Below, piece by piece: positions 11,191 to 23,045 of a DNA stretch of 64,000 nt. Numbering within the stretch: position 1 is the stretch's first letter; every line of letters starts with the position of its first letter. Source of the stretch: Spirometra erinaceieuropaei (Eukaryota > Platyhelminthes > Cestoda > Diphyllobothriidea > Diphyllobothriidae); the NCBI GenBank assembly GCA_902702965.1, contig CACRXP010000030.1, positions 1,773,769-1,837,768 of the forward strand, read 5' to 3'. The notes beneath the pieces are model-generated. The model saw nothing but the letters and a program-made list of their open reading frames with translations, searched no databases and was not told where the DNA came from. The position numbers were made by a program, and so were the translations under genes.

Positions 11191-12146
11191 TAGTAGGTAG
11201 GCTAACTCATGAAATGTCAACCGAAATTCCGAAATGCGTTTTCGTTTCGAAAAGATTAATTAAATAAGGTTGCTAAAATAATCATCATACAGAATAATTC
11301 GATGATAATTCAGTTGCCTCAGGGTGTCGGCTTTTGCACGGGCTTATTTTCGACTGCATAGAAGAAGTACGCTCTGCAAATATGACTATTTATGTTGCAT
11401 AAATTTTTCTTTTTGATTTTCGATGCCCCTAAAAGACCAATTATATTTCATGGAAAACATACATAAAAGTATTCATTCTTTTGCTCATTTGGTGGATAAT
11501 TACGTCTTCTTCCAATTGTATAATCGAAGAAAGGGTAAAATCCGGTTTTTAAAAACTTTTCCACTTCCCGAATAATTTTGAACCCGCTCTACCGTTACGC
11601 TTGCATTCAGGATTTGCAAACTACAGACCGTGTATTTTCTGCGTACGAAAACCAACACAGTTCTCTACGGTATTAAGAGTGGACCATATTGTTACCTTTA
11701 CAAGCCACATTGGCAAATGCAGAAGCATGACATTTTATGAACGGCCACTTCACGGTATTAAAAAGTTAACAATAAGGAACTTTTTTCTAAGCCGAATAAT
11801 GTCCCTCCTCCGAGTTCAAAATTGAAAGAAGACGTGATTATCTAACGAATGAGCGAAAGAATGAATATTTTATGCGTGGTTTTCCATGAAATATAATCGG
11901 ACTTTTAGGGGCATCGAAAAGCTCAGAGAAAAATGCACGCTACATGAGTAGTCATTTTTTACAGAGAGTAGTTTTGCATGCAGCCGGAGGGAAGTTCGTT
12001 CGAAAGCCGGCATCCTGAGGTACCTAAAATATTATTGAATTATGTTGCAGGCTGACTAGTTTTAAAACCCTACTTAATTAGTCTTTTCGAAACGAAAACG
12101 CATTTCGGAATTTCAGTTGACATTTCATGAGTTAGCCCACCTACTG
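11191..12146. mobile_element. Foldback element FB1-b, full length 956 bp
   Basis: TA at 11189-11190 and 12147-12148 flank the element. The left end reads TAGTAGGTAGGCTAACTCA; the right end is the inverted form ending CCCACCTACTG. The arms stay complementary to the middle near 11670, so the whole element can fold into one hairpin. No transposase is encoded. TA duplication and CAGT ends point to a non-autonomous Tc1/mariner-type element. Confidence 0.9.
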
Positions 12147-12148
12147 TA

Positions 12149-13618
12149 CACCTAGGTTAGATAGGTGAAGGAGGAGAGGGTGCGATGGATGCAGTGCAAT
12201 TTCGCTATCATCATAAACTATTTCATCCGCAAGTCACCAACTCTTGGTCATTGTCGTTTTTCACGTCCAGGATATGTGTTATCCTTGCCAATAGATGAAA
12301 GAACAGTTTGATTCGGACTATCAGGGAGTTTCGGAATAGTTCTGACCCTCGAGGCATCATGTGCTTTCCAATCCCATGCTTTGTCTTGTTTAATTTTTGT
12401 GGAAATTAATACGCGAACTTACAGTAGCTCCTCAGACACACCTTTTCAGGCACAGCCGGAAAGTTGATATGAATATTTGACCTGAAATTCTTCAGCTACT
12501 GCGGAATAACAAACCGCCAACAGGCTGCCAGTAGTATATAATAATGTGACTATTTACCATACTGACAACGCAGGTAGAAGCTTCCACCTGTGTTGTAAGT
12601 ATGCTAAATAACTACATAATTCGATCCCTCGCTTCAAAGGGATGTGATTCAAGAAGTTCTTCTTGACAAAATCGCACTTATACTTACAAGCTGTTAGATA
12701 GGAGTGTTCAAAGTGTGAACACATCAAATGTCATCGGGGCATGTTAAAAATGCCTGTTTGCAGGAGGGCTTCCAATATAGCAATGAGTCTAGCCTACCAC
12801 AGCAATCAACGATGAATGTTTGACCGTTACGAAACATAACCTTCGATGCGTGTCCCACGGAGTGAACACCACGCCAGCGATTTGGTGGTGATTTAGTTTT
12901 TAATGAGACAAACTCTTGCGGCATCAATCACACTCTCTCCTCCTCCATAAATCAAACTCCAATTTAAAAAAAAATATGAAGACGACCAGAGGTGGGGTCG
13001 GGTACAATGTTGACAAGCCTAGACGGCCCATAAACACATGCCACATGCTGCCTGGTCTCCATCGCATATGCCAAGCTACTGTTTGGGAGTCTGGAATCTT
13101 ACTTGAATGACGGTGCCGCCGAGACCACATCGAAAGAGGGACCCTTCTAAGTTCTAAGAAGGGTCGGCTTATCCTCTCTATTGACAACTATTTTAACGCA
13201 GACACAGTGCGGTGCAGTAGATTCTAGCGACTCAGATTTATTATAGGGTAGAATGCGCCAATATGCCATCGGGATGGAGTCTCCAGAGTCAACTTCAATC
13301 TCTCCTCCCTCTCGCCCACACCAGTCAACCTTTTGAGTCTGTCAACCAATTGGTCATCTGACTGGACGCAATGGCTGACGCAATGTCTACCTAATGCGTG
13401 TCAGTAGTTCTCGGCTCGCGTCAACGCAGTCCCATAAACTCGCGCCGTGAGTCGGCCGAGTTCCCCTTCAGTTTTTCCGCATCTGAAACGTGGTCCGTCG
13501 TGTGGTTCACACATAGAGACGCAGCCCTGGTCTTGATCAGCAAGAAATACAGCAAAAAACGCTGTGTAATCCAAAAAGGATCAAAATTGTGATCCTTGCC
13601 AACTTGCCGACAAAGGTG
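12149..13618. other. Intron sequence with repeat scraps
   Basis: A short stretch at about 12900-12955 resembles the CACTCTCTCCTCC part of R1. The stretch 13255-13366 (GCCATCGG.ATGGA to GTCAACCA.TTGG) recurs at 34466-34576. The rest is unassigned. Confidence 0.4.
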
Positions 13619-13685
13619 NNNNNNNNNNNNNNNNNNNNNNNNNNNNNNNNNNNNNNNNNNNNNNNNNNNNNNNNNNNNNNNNNNN
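13619..13685. other. Assembly gap of 67 N
   Basis: A run of N within the second intron of MATE copy 1. Any open frame spanning it is not meaningful. Confidence 0.99.
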
Positions 13686-13948
13686 TTATTTTCTAGTGAC
13701 TCGTATGAGGAAAGAGACACATCTAGTAAGAAGAATTGAATAATCTGGCTTCGCATAAACTATTAATATCTACGAATAAAGATTTACGGTCATAAGCAGT
13801 TGCCAAAACTCACACATATGTGGCCTGTGGAAGACTCATGAAGGGGTTTACCATCGAGAATCACGGTACCGTCCATGGAACCCTTGCTTGGGGGCTTATT
13901 ATGTCGTTGCTTAGACAAATATAACATCTGGTAGAAGGACCTTCTACG

Positions 13949-14215
13949 ATGGCGCTACGGAACTCGTCCGTCCCTTTGTGCCTTGGGGCTCTCTTTCGAG
14001 TCCCACTAGCAGCAGCACAGCGGCGCGTGATATAGGCCAAATGGCATTACCGACAGAGACAAGGTGGTCTGGAATGGCCATTTCTAGCCTATCAGCCGTC
14101 GTCAGTCAGTCATACTCAACCCCGAGGAGTAAAACATTTGGGGTTCCATCCCGCCACCAGTTGGCTAGAAGTCCAACGCTCCAAAGCACTAGGCCATGGG
14201 CTCGTTGTCTTTTTG
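13949..14215 (-). mobile_element. tRNA-derived SINE
   Basis: Same body as 10011-10275 (CTGGAATGGCCATTTCTAGCC, GACGACGGCTGA on the minus strand). The head is mutated (AGTGCTTTGGAGCGTTGGACT) and ends near GAGCCCATGG. Confidence 0.7.
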
Positions 14216-14244
14216 TTTGTTATTGACTTTATTAAATGGCAGGA

Positions 14245-14386
14245 GGGGGCTCACCGAGGGGGGTTACCGATCGCGCTACGGGACTCACTCGTCCCGTTTT
14301 TTTGCGGCTCTCTTTCGAGTCCTGCCGACTTACACACATCGGCGCGTGATATACACAGAATATCATTGCTGACAAAGACGAATTCG
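14245..14386 (-). mobile_element. tRNA-derived SINE, 5' truncated
   Basis: Body only: GGGACTCACTCGTCCCG, CTCTCTTTCGAGTCC and GGCGCGTGATATA are shared with the copy just upstream. No tRNA-like head remains. It forms a tandem pair with 13949-14215. Confidence 0.6.
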
Positions 14387-14771
14387 GGCTTTTTGTCAAG
14401 AAATGGATGTCAAACGTTAGTTATGTTGTTTTTGCGCATTTTGGCCCTGTCTATATGTGATCATCCAATGACAGCACAATCAGTCTATTTGATTTTCAAA
14501 CAGAATTGTATAGAACTGTTTAGTCTTTGCCCGCAAACCACTTTTAGCTCGACAGTTGGCATATTCAACAAAATAGAGAGATAAAAATGAGATGCTAAAC
14601 AATAGAGCCCACTTTAAATTGACTTCTAAGAGGCTGGACTCAGTTGGACTTCTTAAGACCTTTTGACATTGCTGAAAAAGCTCGATGTTTTGGGGATTTA
14701 AAAGCGTATATTTTATTTATTTCCATCCAGGTAAACCTGCTTATTTGAAGTAACTTTACTTTTTATTCCAG

Positions 14772-14866
14772 GTCTGTGGATTGGTTTCCTGATCGGGATC
14801 GTGGTTGTCACGTTAACGTACCTCGTGTTCTGTCTGAGAATCAACTGGCAAGATGAAGTCGAGCTA
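14772..14866 (+). CDS. MATE transporter copy 1, TM12 exon
   Basis: The acceptor is ttattccag and the donor gtaagt at 14867. The split Gly codon from the previous exon is completed by the first two bases. The reading frame gives GLWIGFLIGIVVV and then CLRINWQDEVEL, matching the GLWSG...LNWxK segment that closes the canonical 12-helix MATE core. The exon ends in phase 0. The charged end marks the cytosolic linker after TM12. Confidence 0.93.
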
Positions 14867-15508
14867 GTAAGTCGTTTGTATTCAAAGACTCTATCTTTTA
14901 CAAGACGAGTTACACATTTTTTATAAGTGTGCCGGGTTTAAGTTTCATTTTATTCTCTACAGTGATCAAATTACTGCGTATTTACGCATAAGTAGCCATA
15001 TGAAGATAGCTTTTTGGCAACCTAATGGGACGTCCGTCTAACTTTAGAATGACCTGTTATATTTTGGCGATATGGTTAACAGGGTTGCCTGTCTCCTAGC
15101 TTAGTCGACATGGTGTATATTTGGTGTGGTTTCTTGAAATTCCATTCCTTCTCAGTGATGGGGGCGCGCTGCTGGGACCGAAGTGGTCATTTCTGGCTAA
15201 ATTTCCGTTGAAAGTCACTTGTAATCCAACTCCCGGTGACAACTTTGAATACTTTTCACTCGAATGTCATACTTCAGGTATGAGCCGGTATGAGCAGGTC
15301 CAATCAGATGCACCTGAGTGTAACTTTTACATATCTGTTTTAAACGCATGAAATAAGTGGACATTCCCATTTTACGTAAATTACCGAGTCTAGGACAACC
15401 CTGTTTTTTAGACATTATTGTCATTCGCAGCTCATTTTGGACAACAGCCAAAAATTCCTTATTCATTCAAAAAGTATATTGGCTTTTCAGTCATTTTTTA
15501 TATTCTAG
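14867..15508. other. Intron of 642 bp
   Basis: It holds a SINE body scrap at about 15170-15245 (GGTCATTTCTGGCTAAAT). Otherwise nothing was recognised. Confidence 0.6.
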
Positions 15509-15560
15509 GCCCTCAGACGGACGAAATCGTCAGAGAATGACACAAGCGATGAAGGAAAAG
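15509..15560 (+). CDS. MATE transporter copy 1, short charged linker exon
   Basis: This is a 52-bp exon between tattctag and G|gtactt, reading ALRRTKSSENDTSDEGK. The sequence is polar and low in complexity, as expected for the poorly conserved linker between TM12 and the extra C-terminal helix of animal MATEs. The call rests on splice sites and phase continuity (phase 0 in, one base out, completed by AC at 18113), not on similarity. Confidence 0.72.
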
Positions 15561-16450
15561 GTACTTTTGATGGCTTACCAAAACTTATCTGCCCAGAATC
15601 AGATGACTTAACCACCCTTTTTAGCCGAAGTTCAAGTTGAAGAATGACGAAAAATCGTGAACTGTATCCATTGATACGCGAATAACTTCAAAAAATTCAG
15701 CAAATCAGGACCACATTGGATTCTCCCGAAAACCTTTTAGAATAAGCCATTTAACTCTAGTTTTTTTTCCAAAGTGAAAATGACCAACATATTTTGTGTA
15801 AAATATCTTCGAATGCCGAATGCGTAAGAATATGCAGCATCGTCCCACGACCAGATGCATATGATTTGCGTCCTCTTATAGCTGCTTAGATTGAGGGCCT
15901 TACCAATGGAGATCCCTGGTCTTACAGAGAAGAATGAGCCCAACAGAGGATGTGGATTTTCCATCTACTTACACTGCACGTTTGCCGTCCTCATTGGAGT
16001 TCACCTTTCTGAGGTTTTTGGGCTCACAGAGGTGGAAATTCGTTTGTTAGTTGCCGCTACATACACTCCCTGCAATGAATCGTTATCCTTTCAGACGTCT
16101 AGAAGATTTTCACAATAGCCAAGAATTGTCATGAACTTTCTCTACCTTTGACTTTTTATTCTCAAAACGTCTCCTAAGCTTAAGTAATGAAATTCGAGTA
16201 CGCATTAGAACAAAATATCTTGTCGTTACATATGGAAATTAACGACGACGTTGGGGGTGCGATGCTCTGAATAATAGCTGATTGTATTAAAAGTGTCAGT
16301 ATTTTAGGGTAAAATAACTGCAGAAGAGAAAAGGGAATCTTTTTTTATCCAAAAAGTCTATTAATTTTCGAGTCAGTCTGAAGCAAAAAAACGACATAAA
16401 ACTCAGTCAAACAGGGCTCTCTTTTTTCCTTCAGTAACTAAATAAATCTA

Positions 16451-17432
16451 CAGTGAGTGACCGATCTCATGCAAAGTTGACCAAAATCTTGAGATGCGTT
16501 TTCGATTAGGAAGGACTATATACGTGAGGTTGTAATATTTAACTATCGTGCGGCATAATCCAATAATGTTTCGGACTCGTCAGAATATCGGCTTTTGAAT
16601 GTATTTCTTTTTGACCTCCTGTATTAATCACACTCGTTAAAAAAATGGCTACTTAAGTAGCATTCGTTTTTTACATTGAATTCCAATGGTCCTATAAGTT
16701 AAAATATATTTTATAAAAAACATGCTCAAATATGTTTTTTCTACTCGTTTGGTAGAGAATCACTTTGGCTTTACATATAACACCAGAAAAGGGCTATATT
16801 TATGTTTTGAAAACGTTTCCCAATTTCCGAATAATTTTGAGCCTGATCGACTGTTGCATTAGCTTTTAGCGATTTCAGTCTACAAGGTGCATGCCTTCTG
16901 CATAAGGAAAATCATATATTCCTCCATGCCTTCAAAAATATACCATACAGAGATCATAAAATTTTTAAATGGGCGCGGACCATGTTGTACATTTCATGAG
17001 ACGCATTGGCAAACGGCAGGTATGGTGATGTGTGAATGGACATTGTACGACCTTAAAAAATCTCATAGAAACTTTTTCAACCAAAATATATCCTCAAACC
17101 GGATATACAATATAAATACAATGTGATTCGCCACCAAACGAGTATAAAAAAGCATAGCTTGAGCATGTTTTCTATAAAATATATTTAAACCTATGGAACA
17201 ACCGAAAATCAAGGTGAAAAACGCACGCTACTTAAGTGGTCACTTTTCACCAAGTGCGGTTTCTAGAGGTCAAAAAGAAGTACATCCAAAAGCCTACACT
17301 CTGACAAGTCCGAAATATTATCGAATTGTGCCGCATGATAATCAACCTCAAAACCCCATCTAAGTAATCTTTCCTAATCGAAAACGCATTTCAGAATGTG
17401 AGCCAACATTCCATGAAATCGGTCACTCACTG
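16451..17432. mobile_element. Foldback element FB2-a, 982 bp
   Basis: It is flanked by TA at 16449-16450 and 17433-17434. Ends are CAGTGAGTGACCGATCTCAT and its inverse. The arms are complementary almost to the centre (about 16940). The interior phrases (TACTTAAGTAGCAT, a GATTTTCGATG-like block) resemble FB1, so the two families are related. It lies in the last intron of MATE copy 1. Confidence 0.9.
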
Positions 17433-18112
17433 TATGTACGAAATGACGGCGGATTATGATTGAATACGTATGTCAGCCTTGGTCAGGCAAATATTTCTGC
17501 GTTTTACATTGGTCAGACCTGCACAAAGCAAGATTACACCTTACCAAATACCTTAATAGTGGCTTTGAAAGACATGTCATCAACATAGGTGGGAGCTAAC
17601 ATGAATAAGGCGAATTATTGTTAGTGTCTGCCCACAGTTTCGAAAGGGGATACGAGTTCAAATTTGCAACCGCCAAGATAATTGTTGATGCCTGAAACAA
17701 GACTAGTCGAAGGTCGATCGAGACATGAACCTCTGACGAGAAATCAGAAATCTATCGGCGATCGGGGAGGTCATCTGCTAGTTTTGCATTCAGGACTTAC
17801 CGTCTCAGGTGATTTGGTCACTCATTTACGGCATTTATGTCCGATCAGCAGCTGCGGCAATCTGCCTACCCACTGAAACCCGAATGCAACCATTAGTATT
17901 TGCTAATTTTTCAATTTTTCATCTTTGTTTATGAACAAACCTTAGAAAAACAATAATCGAATTGTATTGCGTCTCTAGGTGTTCTTTTTTGCATCCTTTC
18001 CGTTTTTCTGTTAAGTAGTAGTTGTCACATTGTATTTTCTAATTCTTTCTCCTGTCCACTTATAAGATATTATTCCGCTCAATAATAGTGTCTCCCCCTT
18101 GACCTGCTGTAG
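17433..18112. other. Intron remainder, nothing recognised
   Basis: A polypyrimidine tract and TAG precede the terminal MATE exon at 18113. No other feature was seen. Confidence 0.5.
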
Positions 18113-18333
18113 ACTCAAGGAGTTCAATTATCATGACGCGGCTCGCTTTTACATGTGGAATGCTGGCCACCACGGGACTCGGACTTGTTGTGAAACTGGC
18201 CATACCGTGGAACCAGGTTTTCGGATCCTACTGTGTTTTCGAAAACGGGACCTTCAGCCAATTTTCCCTGTCCAACACAGAGCAGCTTAAGGCATATGCT
18301 GATGCCAACGGCTGTAAAATCACTCTCACGTAG
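18113..18333 (+). CDS. MATE transporter copy 1, terminal exon with extra TM helix and stop
   Basis: The acceptor is gacctgctgtag. The first two bases complete the Asp codon begun in the previous exon. The exon reads DSRSSIIMTRLAFTCGMLA, then a hydrophobic stretch that would form a thirteenth helix, then about 45 polar residues with a possible N-glycosylation site (NGT) and three Cys, ending in TAG at 18331-18333. A C-terminal helix that places the tail outside the cell is known in animal MATEs. No AATAAA occurs within 350 bp downstream; the first candidates are at about 18735 and 18796. Confidence 0.88.
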
Positions 18334-18637
18334 CCGATATTCTAATTTTAGAACTTACTTTGGCAAATTTCTTTGATTATATGGCATCCGGTCTTATTTA
18401 TTCAAACAAAGGAAGCCACTCTTTGTGTAACGTTGATTTTTCGAACAAAGTTTATCCTTCTTATGAAAATATATACGGAAAAATTCCACTTTTAGTTACT
18501 TAAACCGTGCTAATAGAGTGCGCTTCTGCGCTTCCCTGAGCCTGATTAATTTTATTGTGTCAACATTCGGGTGTCTTTTGGAAATGACAAAGACGACGGT
18601 TTAAGTCAGTAAGCTCATTACGTCGAAACATCAGTTA

Positions 18638-20600
18638 CAGTACGTGACATATCTCATGAAACCTGATAACAGCAGCTGATGCGAGTATTTCTGGACGTGT
18701 TTAACATTGCACATTTTACTTGCTCGTCTACGTCCATTAATAAAATGTCCTTTTCTTGTGGAGACATTGTGTTTACGTAATTATATCAAGCAAAGTATTA
18801 ATAAAGTTTAGCATCGCGCATTTTACTTGCTCGTCCAAGTCCTTCAATAAAATGTCCTTTTCTTGTAGAGCAATTGTGTTTACGTAATTATATCAAGCAA
18901 AGTATTTATAAAGTTTAGCGAAAATGGACGTTGTAATATATTCGTGCGATTTCCTATGCTAATAAATGTCCTAGACTCCGGTTGCGCATCTGGCGGAGTT
19001 TTTCATTGCAAGGAAACTAAGTTACAAGCAATAATTTTAATAAACAGGTTGAGCCGGACTCGGAACTTTATTTTATGTCCGATGCTAACTGTCGTAATCA
19101 ACTTGCTAACACAAAGGTCATTTTAGGAAACCCAGAAGTTTTTTAAATTCCTAAAAGTCATATTAGCAGACCTGTGCAATTTGGTGCCCTAAAGTGCAGT
19201 AATAACGCAGACAGGGATTCCTTCGTTTAAATTGACTGAAATTATTTTGCCGTTTGGAATAGCTCACGTGATTTAACAAAAATGACCACCAGCGAGTGGT
19301 TATTTCCAGTTTTGAACATATAAAACACTACTTGTGTAGCTTAGCTTCTGCACATACCAAATTCAGAAATGGAACGAGCAAAACACTAATAGTTTCGGCA
19401 AAATATCAGTATTTATATGGGCGATCTGCCGTGCATTCATAATCCAAGAACGGGGTCTAAAAGCGAGCTAAAACAATGCAAATAACCGCAATATATAGAA
19501 AAAGGCATGTTCATACGCCAACGGTCGAAACATATTAACATTCTTTAGGGACCTGAAAGAAAATGCCAAAGTGCCAAACTTTCTCTTTGCCTCACCGTGC
19601 AACACTGTAAAGTACATAGAGGTCCATCAACGGAGTGCAGTATTGAAACAATTCATAAAGAGGTCACTTGTTAGGGCAAGTTTTAATGATCGAATGCATA
19701 TTCGTTGCTGACTTTCGTTGTGGACAGCCTTTTTTCTCGAAAATGAAGTTTTTTGTTTGAATGAGTCTTCCCATATGACCCAAATGACTTCCTTCGTAAA
19801 AAGGAGCGCCCAAGCACTTACTAACTCGGTAAATGCCTTCAAGAATTACCTTATTTTGAATATTTTTAACGCATAGATAATTCAGAAACTGTCTTTATGG
19901 ACGATCGGGTGAAAACGCTGAAAATCACAAATTTTTCAGCAATGTTTTTCAACGTGATTCAAGACGAACGAAAATTGTAAATTAATTTAACGGAAGAAAA
20001 CTTTTCTCTGCAAACACAAAGTGGTGTGTTTACGACCATGCCTGTCAGTTCTATTTAAATTTATTAGACACCGATCGGCCTTGCACCATGTCGCCATCTG
20101 AAAACTTTTGTTCCTACGACGTCCCCATCGGTGAAATCAAGCAAAATTCCGTTTCTCTTGCTTAACTCCATCTCATTCAACTAAAGCGAGTCAAGAATAC
20201 CAGGAATCCCTGGAAAACTGTCTTGAAATCTATACTTAAAATGTAGGCTGCTGACAAACTGCCATATATGAAATCACACTAATTTTTAAACGATATTTAG
20301 ATGAAAACTTTATTGAAACACTGTTATTAAATGACATTTTATTTGTACTTTCATATTTACTACGTTTCTATAGGAGGAAACAGTCTATACATCTAAAAAC
20401 GAAGTTTACTAAATTACAAACATTGCTGACGTTTTTGGGATATTGCACAACGCAACGCAGTCCTTCGTATTTCTTTTATGTTTTTAATTCTTTTAAACTT
20501 GTACTTAATTAACATTGACATTGGACTCATAAAATGGTGTCGAGTGATTGGCTATCAATCGTAACTTTCGACACCATTCATGAGTTAGGTCACGCACTTT
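18638..20600. mobile_element. Possible 2-kb TIR element FB3-a
   Basis: The left end CAGTACGTGACATATCTCAT follows TA at 18636-18637. The right end, inverted, reads AAAGTGCGTGACCTAACTCAT. The right 730 bp (19871-20600) recurs at 59388-60142, with TTTAACGGAAGAAAA and ATTAACAT in both. No transposase was recognised. Pairing the two ends as one element is an inference. Confidence 0.5.
18712..18925. repeat. Tandem duplication, two 107-bp units
   Basis: CATTTTACTTGCTCGTC starts at 18712 and again at 18819; both units run through TTTACGTAATTATATCAAGC to AAAGTTTAGC. The units differ at only a few bases, so the duplication is recent relative to the surrounding relics. Confidence 0.9.
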
Positions 20601-20963
20601 ATTAATATACCTTCTGTTTTATTATAGTCTATCTATGATGGAAGTGCGTTCATTGATTAGACTGTGGCATAAAATCACCCCCTCGCAGACAGTAACATGA
20701 TAACCCCTTTTGATGCGGAGCAAAAGTCCAGCTTGTCAAAACCCGGCTGACGACCGCTGATGCGTCGGAAACGACCGTCCCAGTCTTGTCTTTACCAGTA
20801 CTTTTTCTGGACAGATGAGCCGACTCGCAGCAGTAAGACGGAAAATCGCGGTTTACTTAGAATGCAGCATAGTCTTCTTCGAAGATCCACGGATTACGCT
20901 AAAATGCAAACCCTTGATGACCCTCCAACTGAGTGGACTGCGTAGTTTTCAGGACCGTGTATT

Positions 20964-21066
20964 CAGTAGGTGTACTATCGCATAAAGTATTGACCGAAAA
21001 TGCTAAGCAATCTTTTCGAATTGAAAACCCATTTCAGAAGTTCTGTTGACATTTCATGAGAGGACA
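20964..21066. mobile_element. Miniature FB1 derivative
   Basis: About 100 bp: CAGTAGGTGTACTATCGCAT on the left and GTTGACATTTCATGAGAGGA on the right, with AAGCAATCTTTTCGAATTG between. It looks like an FB1 element that lost nearly all of both arms. Confidence 0.55.
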
Positions 21067-21125
21067 CTTTTGACGTACACTTTTATTTGATATTTTGCAA
21101 CGAGTAATTCTTATTAGATGGTAAA

Positions 21126-21815
21126 TGATGTATCTCATGAAACGTTAACCGGAAGTTTGAAATACGTCTGATTAGAGACGAGTACTTACGTGAGATTGTA
21201 ATACTAGTCATAATGTGGACAGGTTTTTAGTCGTGGCAAGATGCCGAAATGTAAACATGCTCTGTTGACTGTCTGTCGCAACCACGAAATAAATATAACT
21301 ACTCATTTTATACCTGGTATCCAAGTAATAGAAAATCCGCCACTCATTTTTGATGCCCGAAATCCTTTTTACCCTTCTGTACCATTAAGAAGATGCTATG
21401 TAGGACTTACACAATTTTGCGCTGTATATGAGCCACGTTGTTTACTTTCCAAGGAGGGTCAATAAACATTCGAATGGGACAGTCGAACATTTTACCGTCT
21501 TGACAAATCGCGCAATTATAAACCTCCTAAGAGCGACAGTTACGCTCTTCTCATATATACAGGTGTAATGGACTCACTTATCTAAAAAAAATGAGTACAA
21601 TTATGTATGTGTTTGTGCATGATTTTTACTAAGCATTTTTTAATTTAAAATCAGGGGAAAATTATACAGTTAATAGATCCATTTTGGCGAGCATGATTTA
21701 TGCAGGTAGCCGCAAAAACGCAGAAGCTAACTGCCGTCAGACGACCACCTAAGTTATCCCTTCTAACCAAAAAGTCCAGAATTTCAATTAACATTTAATG
21801 AATTACGCCACCTAA
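21126..21815. mobile_element. Strongly decayed foldback element
   Basis: The left end keeps GTATCTCATGAAACGTTAAC and the right end AATTAACATTTAATGAATTA, in inverted arrangement. The interior is no longer clearly complementary. Confidence 0.4.
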
Positions 21816-22065
21816 GGCAAATGTAGGGTGCAACGCATGGAGGTGTCTGTGGACAATAAGTTAAACAAAAGCCTGGTGAAAACGTAATCTTTCAGGGTAC
21901 CTAACCTAACATTATGTTTACATAAGATATAAAATTAGTACAATTCAATTATGTGTTATATAACGGCCACAAACAAGTTGTCATATATCTTTGTGAAGAT
22001 AATTGACGGGGAGATTTAAAGTACCTGGCATCGAATTTCTGGTGATAGTCTAACAGACCTGCGCC

Positions 22066-22262
22066 GCCCTCCGGTCTTCTTGACTCTGTCTTAACACCAG
22101 GCCCAGGTGGTGGCAGAGGAGAGAGTGCGGCAGATGCTGTACAAGTTTATTACCACTGTAAACTTACGTCACACAAGTCACCATGCCTGTTCTCACCTCG
22201 CTGTGGATCACACGATGAACATCGTCGGCATCGACGGTCGAAATGTCGTATGTTTCTTTCAA
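22066..22262 (-). mobile_element. R1 retroelement fragment
   Basis: On the minus strand it carries ATTTCGACCGTCGATGCCGA, GTCACC-like and CAGCATCTGCCGCACTCTCT, then TCAAGAAGACCGGAGGGCGG. These are shared with 49286-49735 in the same order. Both ends are truncated or diverged. Confidence 0.65.
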
Positions 22263-22879
22263 GGCTCTATTTACCCTAAGCTACCAGTTTGGCCCATCAG
22301 CGCGGTATTGATCAAACGACGGGAAACACTTCGGAGTCCAGATTTTTACAGTGTTGTCAGGTGGTTGACCATGCAACAGCCGTATTCGCAAATGCGCACT
22401 AGATGCAGAGACACCGGATCAGGTCGCTGACTGTACATGCATCAAACATCGCCTACAGGATTCCCGGACTTTGAATTGGTGAAAGTTCCATGATGGCCGA
22501 AACGAAACGCGAGGACCTTTACAGACTATTGAAGTCCCCAGTCTTTGAACGGAAACTTTTCGCCTTTAATGAAATCGCTGTCAGACACTGCCACCCTGTG
22601 CTTTGGCGCCGATACGTATGCGGACGGCGTTTGTTTTAGTTAAAAATGACAGCACATCAAGATGACCGGAACTGCTTACGAACATCTTTCTGACCTCCAG
22701 CTCACAAGGCCGAAAGGAGAGTTTAGACTCTTGTCCAGCTTGGGCACTTTTATCATTCAAAAACCAAAATGAGTACTCTGCACCAAACGTGTCGAAAGAT
22801 ACTCAACACAGGGACCACCTACGGTTCACAAGTGAAATTGTACATGAAAGTTTTTCTAAAAGACGAAAACGCTCCCCAG

Positions 22880-23045
22880 CCACCCAGAGGAGCGAGTGAA
22901 TGAACTTCGGAACCTTCGGTACCACTTAGAAAGGAACGGGTACCCGGAAAACCTCGTGGATTGCCACCCCCATAAGTGCTCCGGGAAAAACTGAGTTTTG
23001 GTCTTCTCCACCGTACGTAGGGAATTTATCCGAGACGGCATTAGG
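22880..23045 (+). mobile_element. Penelope-like element fragment PLE-2 (linker region)
   Basis: One frame reads EERVNELRNLRYHLERNGYP and ENLVDCHPHKCSG before a stop. The ELRxLRxxLxxNGYPxxxV pattern is the segment between reverse transcriptase thumb and GIY-YIG domain in PLEs. The flanks (about 22700-22880) may belong to the same relic but are unclear. Confidence 0.55.

Noticed and set aside
13421..13756. 111-codon frame on the minus strand
   Set aside because: It spans the 67-N assembly gap.
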